Both the position numbers and the translations under genes were made by a program. Shown one piece after another: positions 34,774 to 44,655 of a DNA stretch of 64,000 bases; positions within the stretch are counted from its first letter, which is position 1; each line of letters starts with the position of its first letter. The stretch is from RPQJ01 sp963846885 (GTDB lineage Bacteria > Pseudomonadota > Gammaproteobacteria > Steroidobacterales > Steroidobacteraceae): positions 248,001 to 312,000 of the forward strand of contig CAWJXS010000020.1 in NCBI GenBank assembly GCA_963846885.1, given 5' to 3'. The notes under the pieces are model-generated. The model did not search any database and was not told the DNA's origin. It saw only the letters and a list, made by a program, of their open reading frames with translations.

Positions 34774-35859
34774 TCACCCGAACAGGTCGGCCTGCTCCGG
34801 CGCCCCCGGCGCGCGGATGAATTGGGAGGTGTCGAGCGCGGGCGCCGCCGTTGCGTTCAGGCCGAGCCGGCGGCAGGCGAGTGCAAACCGCGACGAAATC
34901 ATCCCGGCATACGGCCCCTGGCCACGTAAGCGATGCCCGAACCGCGGATCGTTCAGGCGGCCACCACGCATGTCGCGGACGTGGTTCAGGACGCGATCGG
35001 CGCGGTCTGGATGGTGCTCGCGCAGCCAGGCCTCGAACAGCGGCGCGACTTCGAACGGCAGCCGCAACATGAGAAAAGCCGCGCGCCTGGCCCCGGCATC
35101 GGCGGCAGCCTGCAGCAGGTTCTCGATTTCGTGATCGGTCAACGCGGGGATCACTGGCGCCATCATGACCCCGACCGGCACGCCGGCGGCCGTGAGTTCA
35201 CTCACGACGCGCAATCGCGCCCGCGGTGACGCCGCGCGCGGCTCGAGCGAGCGCTTCAGCGCCGCGTCGAGGCTGGTGATGCTGACGTACACCGAGACGA
35301 GCCGCCGCTCGGCCAGCGCGCGCAGCAGGTCGAGATCCCGCAGGATCAGCGCACCCTTGGTGATGATGGAAAGCGGATGGCGCCGCTCGAGCAGCAGCTC
35401 GAGCACTGCGCGTGTCGAGCGCAGCGCGCGCTCGGCGGGCTGGTACGGGTCGGTATTGCCGCCGATGTGCAGCACCTTGCACACGTAGCGTGGCGCTGAG
35501 ATCTCGCGCGCCAACAGCGCGGCCAGTCCGGGCTTGTGGAAGATGCGCGTCTCGAAATCGAGCCCGGGGCTCAGGTTGAGATACGCGTGTGCCGGGCGCG
35601 CGAAACAATAAATGCAGCCGTGCTCGCAGCCCTGGTAGGGATTCAGCGATTGTTCGAACGGGACGTCTGGCGAACGGTTGGTGGTGATCGCGTGCTTGGG
35701 GAATTCGGCGATCAGTGTCGTGGCCGGATTGGGCACCGGCTCATCGAGACTGCCCCAGCCGTCGTCGGCAGGTTCGAGCCGCGTGCTTTCGAACCGGCCC
35801 GCCGGGTTGCCGACGGCGCCCCGGCCTTTCTCCGCGTGATGTCGGTCGGCTCGCCGCAT
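34774..35859 (-). CDS. PA0069-family radical SAM protein (spore photoproduct lyase-like)
   Basis: The 361-residue protein carries the 4Fe-4S cluster motif CxxxCxxC at Cys78, Cys82, Cys85 ('CEHGCIYC'), then 'HIGGNTDPYQPAE' and 'ITKGALILRDLDLL'. The family is related to spore photoproduct lyases and is found in many proteobacteria without a proven reaction. A perfect LexA box lies 13 bases before its start, so DNA-damage control and a repair role are inferred. No Shine-Dalgarno is clear. Confidence 0.9.
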   Translation of the reverse strand: MRRADRHHAEKGRGAVGNPAGRFESTRLEPADDGWGSLDEPVPNPATTLIAEFPKHAITTNRSPDVPFEQSLNPYQGCEHGCIYCFARPAHAYLNLSPGLDFETRIFHKPGLAALLAREISAPRYVCKVLHIGGNTDPYQPAERALRSTRAVLELLLERRHPLSIITKGALILRDLDLLRALAERRLVSVYVSITSLDAALKRSLEPRAASPRARLRVVSELTAAGVPVGVMMAPVIPALTDHEIENLLQAAADAGARRAAFLMLRLPFEVAPLFEAWLREHHPDRADRVLNHVRDMRGGRLNDPRFGHRLRGQGPYAGMISSRFALACRRLGLNATAAPALDTSQFIRAPGAPEQADLFG

Positions 35860-35869
35860 GGATCAAGAA

Positions 35870-35889
35870 TACTGTATGCATATACAGCT
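35870..35889 (-). promoter_or_regulatory. LexA (SOS) box upstream of the radical SAM gene
   Basis: The sequence TACTGTATGCATATACAGCT contains a perfect CTGT-N8-ACAG palindrome (35872-35887) with AT-rich spacer, matching the gammaproteobacterial LexA consensus. It lies between the stop of the MFS gene and 13 bases from the radical SAM ATG, the position of an operator overlapping a promoter. Confidence 0.85.
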
Positions 35890-35890
35890 G

Positions 35891-37121
35891 TCATTGCGGA
35901 TCGGGGAACCGATCCATGCGCCAGAGCTCCGGAAACAGGCGCGTCCAGACCAGCGCAACGAGCAGCGTGGCGCCACCCCCGATAACAACCGCAGGCATGA
36001 CGCCGAGCCACGCCGCGGCGAGTCCGGACTCGAACTCGCCGAGTTCGTTCGAGGCGCCGATGAAGACCGAGTTCACCGCACTGACCCGGCCGCGGATCGC
36101 ATCCGGCGTTTCCAGCTGCACGAGCAAGTGACGAATGAAGACACTCACCATGTCGCCGGCGCCCAGCACCGTCAGGGCGGCGAGCGACAGCCAGAAGCTG
36201 GTCGAGAACCCGAACACGAGCGTCGCGACGCCGAACAGGATCACCCCGCCGAACATCCAGTGACCGACGCGGCGCGTGACTGGATAGGCGCTGAGCACGA
36301 GGCCCGTCAATGCGGCGCCCACGCCCGGCGCTGCGCGCAGCCAGCCGAGGCCGCTCGGCCCCACGTGCAGCACGTCGGCTGCATACACCGGCAGCAGGGC
36401 GGTCGCGCCGCCGAACAGCACCGCGAAACAGATCGAGCGATATCGCGCCCAGGACGGGCCGGCGCCGGCGCACGAAGCGCATGCCTTCCAGCAACGCATC
36501 GCGGTTGAGCGGTGCAGAACTCGCCGCACCGCTCGCTTCGCCGCCGCTTCGCAGCGTGGCCAGCATCACGAGCGAGATCGCGAGCAGCGCCGCGACAGTT
36601 GCGTAGACGGTCGTGACGCCGGCGAGGTACAGGAGCCCGCCGAGCGCGGGCCCGGCGATGGTCGAGACCTGCCACAGCGACGAGTTGAAGGCGACCGCCG
36701 TTCCGAAATGTTCGCGTGCGACGAGATTCGGCAACAGCGCCTGGCTGGCCGGCATCGCGAAGGCGCGGGCGACGCCGTACAGCGTCATGATGCCGAACAC
36801 CGGCCACGCGCTCTGCAGGCCCTGGCGCGAGCAAGCCCAGAGCAGAATCGAGCAGAGCAGCAGCACCGCATAGCAGGCCACGAGGATGCGCCGCCGGTCG
36901 CGCGTGTCGGCGAAGTGGCCCGCAGGCAGGATCAGCAGCACGAACGGCAGGAACTGTGACAGGCCGATCAGGCCGAGGTCGAGCGGACTGCGCGTGACTT
37001 CGTACACCTGCCAGCCGACGGCCACCGTCTGCATCTGCACGGCGAGCGAACCGAGAAACCGCGCCGCGACGTAGCGGGTGAAGTCGGGGTTGCGCAACAA
37101 GGCGAGACGCGCGTCGCTCAT
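35891..37121 (-). pseudogene. MFS transporter, frameshifted near its middle
   Basis: From the ATG at 37121 the frame encodes about 230 residues of a major facilitator ('ARFLGSLAVQMQTVAVGWQVYE', 'FADTRDRRRILVACY'), then a break at about 36431 shifts to a second frame that continues with helices through 'VLFGGATALLPVYAADVLHVG' to a TGA at 35891. Deleting one T of a TTT run restores 'LDLFAVLFGG'. The whole joined protein is about 410 residues with twelve helices, similar to enterobactin-exporter (EntS-like) and other drug or siderophore exporters. Substrate not known. Probably a sequence error. Confidence 0.75.
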
Positions 37122-37302
37122 GGGTGCGGGTGGCGGTGAGCGGTGCGAACGCGTGGCGGCATGCGTCCTGTCAGCATAGCCGATGGCTGCGCCGCTGCGT
37201 GGAGCGATGCGAGTGGCCAGCCTGCCCCGTTCACGCGACAATCCGCCACCTTTACAGCCATGCGCCGAACGTCGTCGCGCGCACTTGCCGGAGCACACCT
37301 TG

Positions 37303-39096
37303 ATGGCAATCACCCGCCTGTTCGCAGCGAAACCCCTGTGCACGCTGTTGGCACTGGCATTCGCCTGCGTCCTGCAACCGGCCGTCGCCGCCACGTCGGC
37401 AACGGCCGACCAGCGCTTCGAGGCGCTGAGCAAGCGTTACATCGACGAATTCGGGCGGTACTCGCCGGTCTCCGCCACCCAGCTCGGCGATCATCGCTTC
37501 GACGGCGAGCTTGACGACCTCAGCCCTGCCGGCCGCGCGCGTTCGCTGGCCTGGACCAAGAGTGTGCTCGACGAACTGCAGGCGATCGAAAGTGCGCGCC
37601 TCTCACGCGCCAACCAGGTCGACGCGGCGATGCTCGACAACCAGCTGCGTTATGCGATCTGGACCGAGGAAAAGTTCCGCGACTGGTCGTGGGACCCGCT
37701 CATCTACACGCAGCTGGCCGGCCAGTCGGTGTACGGCCTGCTCGCGCGCGACTTCGCGCCGTTGCCGCAACGGCTGGGCGCAGTGACCACGCGGCTCGAG
37801 CGGCTGCCGGGACTGCTCGAGCAGATGCGCGCCAATATCGTGCCGTCGCGCGTGCCCGCGATTCACGCCGAGACCGCGGTGAAACAGAATCGGGGCGTGC
37901 TGAGCCTGGTCGACGACCTGGTCGTCCCCAACCTCGGACAACTGCCCGCGGACGACCGCGCCCGTCTCGAGCGCGCCATCGCGACGGCGCGCACCGCGGT
38001 GGAATCGCACCAGCAATGGCTCGAAGGCACGCTGCTGCCGCAGGCCAAGGGCGACTTCCGCATCGGTCGCGAACTGTATGACGAGAAGCTCGGCTTCGCC
38101 CTGATGTCGCCGCTGACACGCGCCGAGATCCGCCAGCGTGCCGCCAGCGAGGCGGTCATCACGCGGGCCCGCATGTATGCAGTGGCGCGACAGGTCTTGC
38201 AGGGTCGCGCGGACGCGCCCGCCCTGCCCGATGACCCGACGCCGGCAGAGCAACAGGCAGCAATCAAGGCGGCGCTGGAGCTTGCGAATGCGCAGCGCAC
38301 GCCGCGCGCCGGCGTCGTCGACTACGCCAGGCAGACGCTGCGCGAGACCACGGAATTCGTGCGGGCGAAGAACTTCGTCACGGTGCCGGACGAGCCTGTC
38401 GAAATCATCCTGATGCCGGAGTTTCAACGTGGCGTCGCGGTCGCGTACTGCGATTCGCCGGGCCCGCTCGACAAAGGCCAGCGCACGTTCTATGCCGTCT
38501 CGCCGATTCCCGAGGAATGGACCGATGCGCAGGTCGAATCGTTCCTGCGCGAGTACAACACGCGCTCGATCGCGAACCTGACGATTCACGAGGCGATGCC
38601 GGGCCACTACCTGCAGCTCGCCCATTCGAACCGTTATCCGTCGACGCTGCGCGCGATGCTCGGCTCGGGTCCGTTCATCGAAGGCTGGGCGGTCTATGCC
38701 GAGCGCGTCATGCAGGAGCAGGGCTATCTCGACGGCGACCCGCTGATGCAACTGGTGCAGCTCAAGTGGTACCTGCGCTCGATCACCAACGTCATCATGG
38801 ATTCCGCGATCCATGTCGATGGCATGCAGCGGGACGAGGCGATGCAGCTGATGGTCGAGACCGGCTTCCAGGAAGAGCGCGAGGCTGCCGGCAAGTGGGT
38901 TCGCGCGCAGCTCTCTTCAGCGCAACTGTCGACGTACTTCGTCGGCTACCAGGAGCACGCCGACCTGCGGGCGGCAGCCGAACGTCGCGCGGGCAGCAAG
39001 TTCGACCTCAAGGCTTACCACGACCAGGTGCTTGCATTCGGCTCGCCGCCGGTGCGGCTGGTGCGCGCGTTGGTCTTCGACGAACCGATCCACTGA
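37303..39096 (+). CDS. DUF885 family secreted zinc peptidase-like protein
   Basis: The 597-residue precursor starts at the ATG at 37303 ('MAITRLFAAK'); a signal peptide ends near 'PAVAA'. The 'HEAMPGHY' motif (HExxxH) and 'EGWAVYAERVMQE' downstream supply the two His and a Glu typical of the DUF885 (M2-like) metallopeptidase fold. The N-terminal 'YSPVSATQLGDHRFDG' is also typical. The protein is likely periplasmic; substrate unknown. Convergent with the LCAT-like gene with 10 bases between stops. Confidence 0.85.
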   Translation: MAITRLFAAKPLCTLLALAFACVLQPAVAATSATADQRFEALSKRYIDEFGRYSPVSATQLGDHRFDGELDDLSPAGRARSLAWTKSVLDELQAIESARLSRANQVDAAMLDNQLRYAIWTEEKFRDWSWDPLIYTQLAGQSVYGLLARDFAPLPQRLGAVTTRLERLPGLLEQMRANIVPSRVPAIHAETAVKQNRGVLSLVDDLVVPNLGQLPADDRARLERAIATARTAVESHQQWLEGTLLPQAKGDFRIGRELYDEKLGFALMSPLTRAEIRQRAASEAVITRARMYAVARQVLQGRADAPALPDDPTPAEQQAAIKAALELANAQRTPRAGVVDYARQTLRETTEFVRAKNFVTVPDEPVEIILMPEFQRGVAVAYCDSPGPLDKGQRTFYAVSPIPEEWTDAQVESFLREYNTRSIANLTIHEAMPGHYLQLAHSNRYPSTLRAMLGSGPFIEGWAVYAERVMQEQGYLDGDPLMQLVQLKWYLRSITNVIMDSAIHVDGMQRDEAMQLMVETGFQEEREAAGKWVRAQLSSAQLSTYFVGYQEHADLRAAAERRAGSKFDLKAYHDQVLAFGSPPVRLVRALVFDEPIH

Positions 39097-39106
39097 TCCT
39101 CACCGC

Positions 39107-40488
39107 TCAGGCGGCGTCGACGCTGAGCAAGGCGTGCAGCAGGTTGTCCTGCAGTATGTCGTTGCCGGTCAACTGCTGATGCCTGGCGCAGAAGAACAGC
39201 GCATGCGCGACCCGCAGTGATTCTGCTGGCGTGCGCGGCACGGCCACGTCCAGCGTACGGCGACCCAGCAGCGAGGAGCGCGTGACGACCGTGTCGCCGG
39301 GCTCGAACATCGCATCGACGCAGGCGTGCGGACCGGGCGCGGCGATCGCAGCTGGGTTCTCTCGCGCATGCAACTCCCCCGCGACGCTCTCGACGACGAG
39401 CCGCGCGAGCGTCGGCTCGCAGTCCCCGCCGAACACCCAGGTGGGCACGTCGCTCGAGTCCGGCCCGGTCGCGAACGATTCGGCGAAGCGCCGGCCCTCG
39501 GCGAGGCTGCGCCCGAGGAATTCACGCAGCCGATCCAGGTACACGCGACCGGCGACCCCGCCGCCGTTCTCCTCGATCGTGCGCGCGGCGATGCGCGGGT
39601 CGAACAGCGACCACCCCAGCTCGCGCCACGTCGCGAGGTCGTAGAGATCTGCGTCCACGGGGTCGCCTTGCAGGTCGATCAGCCACGGCACGGCAGGATG
39701 CGGCAGCATCTGCGCGAGGCCCGGGCACGTCGCCACGACTTCCGGCGGAATCCTGCGCAGGCCGATCTCTTCGCCGCGCAGCAACGACAGCACCGGCTGC
39801 AGCGTGCCGAGGTTCGGGGTGCCGACGAGCAGCAGGCGGCGCACCGCTTGCGCTCCGGCGTGGGACGGCTGCAACGCCCCCTTCGTCGGCAATCCTTCCG
39901 TGCCGTGGCGGATGAAATACCGCGCGACCAGGCCGCCGTTCGAGTGCGCCACGATGTCGACCTTGAGCCTGCGATCGGCGTGCTCGTCGCGGATGCGCTC
40001 GATCAGGGCCGCGAGTCCGCGCGCCGCCCGCACGGTGTCGAGCCGGAAGTCGTAGAGATAGAGATAGAGACTGCACGGGGCGGCCGTGCGGCGGCGGGCC
40101 TTCGCGCCCGCATCGCCGGTACCCGCCGACACGCTGCAGCGTTTCGATCATGCTGCCGTAGAAGTCGCGGCCGAGCCCCTCGCGCAGGACGGCATACGCC
40201 TCGGCCTGGCTCGTGTCAGGCTCGAGGGTCACGAGATCGAGCGGGAGAGCGAGCTCACGGTAGTTGCCGAGCAGCAACTTCGAGTTTGAGACCGGCCAGA
40301 GTTCGCGCCCCGTACGGCGGTCGCGCAGGCTTGAACCAAATGCGCCGGGGATCACGACCACAGGCGGCTGGTCGACGGGGCGAGAGAGGCCGCCATACAG
40401 GTAACCGAGCCGCGAGCGGTCGACCGCGGCACAGCCAGCTGAGGCCCAGGCCGGCAACGATGACGCTGCGTCGGGTCCAGATCTGCAC
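39107..40488 (-). pseudogene. LCAT-like alpha/beta hydrolase lipoprotein, frameshifted twice
   Basis: A GTG at 40488 opens 'MQIWTRRSVIVAGLGLS', which joins after one frameshift (GGG at 40445-40447) to a lipobox-like 'SAGC' and 'PPVVVIPGAFGSSLRDR', 'LWPVSNSKLLLGNYREL', then after a second shift (near 40100) to 'IVAHSNGGLVARYFIRHG' with the Ser nucleophile and 'LLLVGTPNLGT', running to 39107. Lecithin:cholesterol acyltransferase-like enzymes transfer acyl groups or hydrolyse lipids. Both breaks need one extra base removed. No clear partner; probably a sequence artefact. Confidence 0.72.
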
Positions 40489-40616
40489 GACGGCCTCCTA
40501 CCCCCCACGCATCGAGTATCCCGCCGCAGTACGGCGGCCGCATCGCGGGAAGTGTCGGGCAATTGCGGCGAATGCCCAGCCGCCGCGCCGTGCCCGCAGG
40601 CAGCGCGCCCGGTCCG

Positions 40617-42530
40617 TTATCCGGCGAGGCTGCGCAGGCGCATCGTCCGGCTGGTGGCGGTACTGGCTTCCAGTCGCTGGAGCAATTCCGTGGCTTCGGC
40701 GGCGTGCAATGGTTTGCTCAGCAGGAAGCCCTGCGCCTCATTGCACTTCTGGTCCTGCAGATGCAGCAGCTGGCCGAAATTCTCGACGCCCTCGGCCACG
40801 ACATCGACACCGAGCGCACGCGCCATCACGACGATGGCCGTGACGATGGTCGCGTGTCGCCCCAGTCCGTCGACGTTCTGCACGAACGAGCGGTCGATCT
40901 TGAGGCGGTTGACCGAGAACTCGCTCAGCCGCCCGAGGCTCGAGTACCCCATGCCGAAGTCGTCGATGGCGATCGAGATCCCGTGGTTCCTCAATTCGGA
41001 CAGCAGTCGCCGGGTGTGCGCCTCGTCCTTCATCATCAGGGATTCCGTGAGCTCGAGTTCCAGGTGCCCGGGCGCCAGGCGACATTCGCGCTGCACGTCC
41101 GTCACCAGCCTGCAGAAATTGCTGTCGGCAAACTGGCGCGCGGAAACATTGACCGCGATGCGCCCCGGCGCAAGGCCCATGTCCAGCCAGTCCCTGAACT
41201 GCCGGCAAGCCGTGCGCAAGACCCATTCGCCGATGGGCTGGATCAACCCGGTCTCCTCGGCGAGCGGAATGAACTCGTCCGGCGAGATGACCCCGAGTTC
41301 GGCATTGGTCCAGCGCAACAGGGCCTCCATGCCGGAGATGAGTCCCGTGCCGAGGTCGAACTGGGGCTGGTAGTGCAGCGAGAACTCGCTTCGGGCGAGC
41401 GCGCGCTCGAGCTGGCGCTCCAGGCTGAAGCGCGTCTGCGCCCCGTCGCTCATCGCGCGACCGAAGAGCGCGAACTGGCCGTGCCCGCGGCGCTTCGCGT
41501 CGTACATTGCGATGCCCGAGTGCCGGAGCAGATCCTCTTCGTCGGCGCTGTCGTTCGGGAAGAGCGCGATGCCGACGCTCGCGGTGAGCGTTACGGGAGA
41601 CTGCGACGCCCGTGCGGGCGCCGTGAGCGGGCGAGTCAGGTCGCTCGCGACGGCACTCGCGTCATCCGGGCTGACGACGTCGCGCAGCAGGAGCATGAAC
41701 TGGTCACCACCGAGTCGCGCAATGTCATCGGGGCCGACGTCCGGCCGGGATGCGCTGGCCGCGCCCGCGTCGCCCCGCAGGATTTCCTGCAGCCGCTGCG
41801 CCACGTTGCGCATCATCTCGTCGCCCACGATGTGCCCCAGCACCTCGTTGATGCGCCGGAAGTTGTCGAGGTCGACGTACAGCACGGACAGCATGCGGTC
41901 TTCCTGACGCGCAGCACGCACGGCATCCTTCAGGTGCGCGAGGAAGCGCGCGCGATTGGCCAGGCCGGTGAGGGGATCGAAGTCCTCGACCTGCATGAGC
42001 CGATGCTCCTCGTTCGCCCGCTTCTCGCCGAGCGCCAGCGCCATCTGCCGGACTTCGTGCGGATGAAAGGGCTTCTGCAGGTAGAACAGCTTGTCCTCGG
42101 GTGGAACCCGGCGGCTGATTTCCAGGGGATCGACGTCTGAATAGGCAGTGCAGATGACGATTTCGACCTGCGGGTCGATCTCGCGGATCCTTTCCGCCGC
42201 CCAGATTCCGTCCGGACCGGGTGGCATGCGCATGTCGAGGAAGACGACGGCGAACGGACGACCCGCGCCACAGGCCTCGCGCACTGCGGCGACGGCGGCC
42301 TCCGCGCCGTTGCAGAACACGGGTTCGAACTGGTTCCTCTGCGGCAGGGAACCGGCGGCAGTCGGTGTACCGGCGCCGGCGACGAAGAGTCTGGCCCGCA
42401 GTTCATCCATTGCCTCCCGATCGGCACTGCTGCTGGCGGCTTTGCCGAGCACCTGGCGATAGGCGTCCAGCACGGCCGGCTCGTCGTCGACGACCAGCAC
42501 GCGGATCGGTTGACGGTTGTTGGTAGCCAT
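40617..42530 (-). CDS. Response regulator with degenerate GGDEF and intact EAL domain
   Basis: The 637-residue protein has an N-terminal receiver (phospho-acceptor Asp99, Lys153) with a longer than usual insert, a GGDEF domain whose active motif reads 'GGDQF' (274-278), and an EAL domain with 'EAL' (402-404), 'NVSARQF', 'ELTES', 'DDFGMGYSSL', 'KIDRSF', 'AEGVEN' and 'QGF'. It should act as a c-di-GMP phosphodiesterase; the cyclase is predicted inactive or GTP-binding only. It follows the CHASE4 kinase gene by 8 bases, so the two form a two-component system. Confidence 0.9.
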   Translation of the reverse strand: MATNNRQPIRVLVVDDEPAVLDAYRQVLGKAASSSADREAMDELRARLFVAGAGTPTAAGSLPQRNQFEPVFCNGAEAAVAAVREACGAGRPFAVVFLDMRMPPGPDGIWAAERIREIDPQVEIVICTAYSDVDPLEISRRVPPEDKLFYLQKPFHPHEVRQMALALGEKRANEEHRLMQVEDFDPLTGLANRARFLAHLKDAVRAARQEDRMLSVLYVDLDNFRRINEVLGHIVGDEMMRNVAQRLQEILRGDAGAASASRPDVGPDDIARLGGDQFMLLLRDVVSPDDASAVASDLTRPLTAPARASQSPVTLTASVGIALFPNDSADEEDLLRHSGIAMYDAKRRGHGQFALFGRAMSDGAQTRFSLERQLERALARSEFSLHYQPQFDLGTGLISGMEALLRWTNAELGVISPDEFIPLAEETGLIQPIGEWVLRTACRQFRDWLDMGLAPGRIAVNVSARQFADSNFCRLVTDVQRECRLAPGHLELELTESLMMKDEAHTRRLLSELRNHGISIAIDDFGMGYSSLGRLSEFSVNRLKIDRSFVQNVDGLGRHATIVTAIVVMARALGVDVVAEGVENFGQLLHLQDQKCNEAQGFLLSKPLHAAEATELLQRLEASTATSRTMRLRSLAG

Positions 42531-42538
42531 CAGCGGCC

Positions 42539-44440
42539 TCAGGCGGCCTGGGCAGCCGGCACGGCGGGTGCCTGACGCAGCGGCACAAGAACTTGCAGGG
42601 TGGCACCTGTCGGCCCCGCGCTTTCGGCGCGAATGCTGCCGCCGAGCGCGTTGAGCGCATTGGCGCACCAGTGCAGGCCGATGCCGAAATTCGTTGCCCG
42701 GGACTTCGTGGAAAAGCCCTTCTCGAAAATGCGCGGGAGATGCTCGGGAGCGATGCCGACGCCGTCGTCCGTGAATCGAAGCAGCAGGTGCTGGCCTGCG
42801 GCCCCGGCCACGAGCGAGCACGCTATGCGCAGCGTGCCGCGCTCACGCCCGGACTGCCGCACCGCTTCGGCGGCATTCTGGATCAGGTTCTGGAAGACCT
42901 GCTGCAACGTGATGCGAGGCAAGCGCAGCGCAGCGGTCTGCGCCACCGAAGGATCGAGCTCAACGGTCAGGCACGCGCGCAGCGCAGGCGGCACCATCTC
43001 CACGCTGCGGTCGACCAGTTCCGTCAGTCGCACTGACTCGACGACAGGGCCTGATTCCGCAGGGCGAATTTCCTGGGCCAGCGTCCGCTGGATGACTTCG
43101 GCCTGGCGCGCGAGGGAATCGACGTCCGCGCCAGAGTTGGCGATCACTCGTGTCAGCTCGCGAACCGCCAGCCGCAGGAACTGCTCCAGGTCCGCCTTGC
43201 GTCCGGGGTCGCTGACGCCGGCCTCGAGCTCGGCCAGGACCATTTCGATCTCGCCGGCCGGAGCGTGTTGCAGTCGCTCCTGCAGGCCGACGACCGTCAC
43301 ACCCAACGGTGTCATCGCGTTGCCGATGTTGTGCAGGACGCCGCTCGCGACCTGCGCGGCCCCGGCTTCGAACGACCGATCGACGAGACGGCGGCGCGCG
43401 TCGGCCAGTTTGTCCACCATCCGGTCGAACTCGTGCGCCAGGACGCCGAGTTCGTCGGGACGCCTGACCGCCATGCGCAGCGTCAGGTCGTCGCCCTCGC
43501 CGATGGCAACGGCGTATTGCGTCATCCGGCTGACCGGCGTCAGGACCAGGTGGCGCAACGCCACGATCATGACCAGCAGCACGATGGCGCCGGCTGCAAA
43601 CAGCGACCCGAGCGCGTAGCCGATGGCGTCGCGACCCTGCGCACTCACCGAACGCGGCACGTCGATCCGCAACGTGACGGCGGGTCGTCCAAAAATGTCG
43701 ACGAGATTTCGATAGACCTCGTTCGTCGTCTCGCGCCGCACGATGCGGGTCGAGTTCGCAGCTTCCTTCCCAGCCGTGTGCGAGACGGCCGGGTCCAGCG
43801 TGCTGACCTGCAGTTTGACCTGCGCCTGCTCGGCGAGCCGCGCAGCGACTGCGGGCGTGATCAGGCGTGCCAGCATCACGGAGCCCCGATGCGGGCCGTT
43901 GCCGGCGCCATCCAGGATGGGCGCCACGACCAGCATGGCCGGGCCGTGTTCGGTCACGACGATGCCCTTCGCCGGCTGGCCGTTCTTGATCGCATCACGA
44001 AACGGGTGTCCGGTTGCCAGGCTGTCTGCGGCCAGCATCCTGAACTCGAGATCGTCGTGTGTGTCCGGATCGAATCCCTTGCGCCAGACGAAGCGGGCAT
44101 CGGCGTCGAGATATGCCACCAGCTCGAGCCCGGCGCCCTCGATCGTCGCCTTGTTCATGTTGTTTTCGATGAAATCGGGCGCCTTGCCCGCCATGAAGTC
44201 GTACGTCTCGAGCCAGTTACCCCAGTCCGCGCTGAAGGTCTGCAGCTGCGTCAACTCACTGTCGATGGCCCGGGTCGCACGCTCCATGTCCGTGCGCGCG
44301 AGGTCCGCCTCGAGCGCCTCGAAGCTCGGCAGGATGACCTGGCGCTGCACGATGTAATCGGCGGCGCCGTAGGCGGTGAACAAGGCGCAGAGCAGCAGGA
44401 CGACTTTTGTGCTGAGCTTCACGGCGTGCGACTTCGACAT
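42539..44440 (-). CDS. CHASE4-domain sensor histidine kinase
   Basis: The 633-residue kinase has a membrane helix near 10-29, a periplasmic CHASE4-type domain (about 45-270), a second helix (about 277-300), a HAMP region ('LRHLVLTPVSRMTQY'), a phospho-acceptor helix with His in 'ASGVLHNIGNAMTPL', and an HATPase domain with 'NLIQNAAEAV', 'FTDDGVGI' and 'FGIGLHWC'. It lies directly upstream of the EAL response regulator and is its likely kinase. The ligand is unknown. Confidence 0.9.
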   Translation of the reverse strand: MSKSHAVKLSTKVVLLLCALFTAYGAADYIVQRQVILPSFEALEADLARTDMERATRAIDSELTQLQTFSADWGNWLETYDFMAGKAPDFIENNMNKATIEGAGLELVAYLDADARFVWRKGFDPDTHDDLEFRMLAADSLATGHPFRDAIKNGQPAKGIVVTEHGPAMLVVAPILDGAGNGPHRGSVMLARLITPAVAARLAEQAQVKLQVSTLDPAVSHTAGKEAANSTRIVRRETTNEVYRNLVDIFGRPAVTLRIDVPRSVSAQGRDAIGYALGSLFAAGAIVLLVMIVALRHLVLTPVSRMTQYAVAIGEGDDLTLRMAVRRPDELGVLAHEFDRMVDKLADARRRLVDRSFEAGAAQVASGVLHNIGNAMTPLGVTVVGLQERLQHAPAGEIEMVLAELEAGVSDPGRKADLEQFLRLAVRELTRVIANSGADVDSLARQAEVIQRTLAQEIRPAESGPVVESVRLTELVDRSVEMVPPALRACLTVELDPSVAQTAALRLPRITLQQVFQNLIQNAAEAVRQSGRERGTLRIACSLVAGAAGQHLLLRFTDDGVGIAPEHLPRIFEKGFSTKSRATNFGIGLHWCANALNALGGSIRAESAGPTGATLQVLVPLRQAPAVPAAQAA

Positions 44441-44655
44441 GGGACAACAGCGTCACAGCCGATGGTAGGTACTGCCGCTGCCGGCTGAGACGACGTGGCT
44501 CACTGTTCTGGGGTGGTCGCTGCGGACCATGCGCCGGAAAAATGTGACCCGTTACCCGTTTTCGGAACGTGCTCCCGCTGCACCGCCAGGATCATCGGTT
44601 TCGAGCCGACAGGAGGCGGCATCGCCCGGGACTGCGCCCGACCTGCGCCAGAGCT

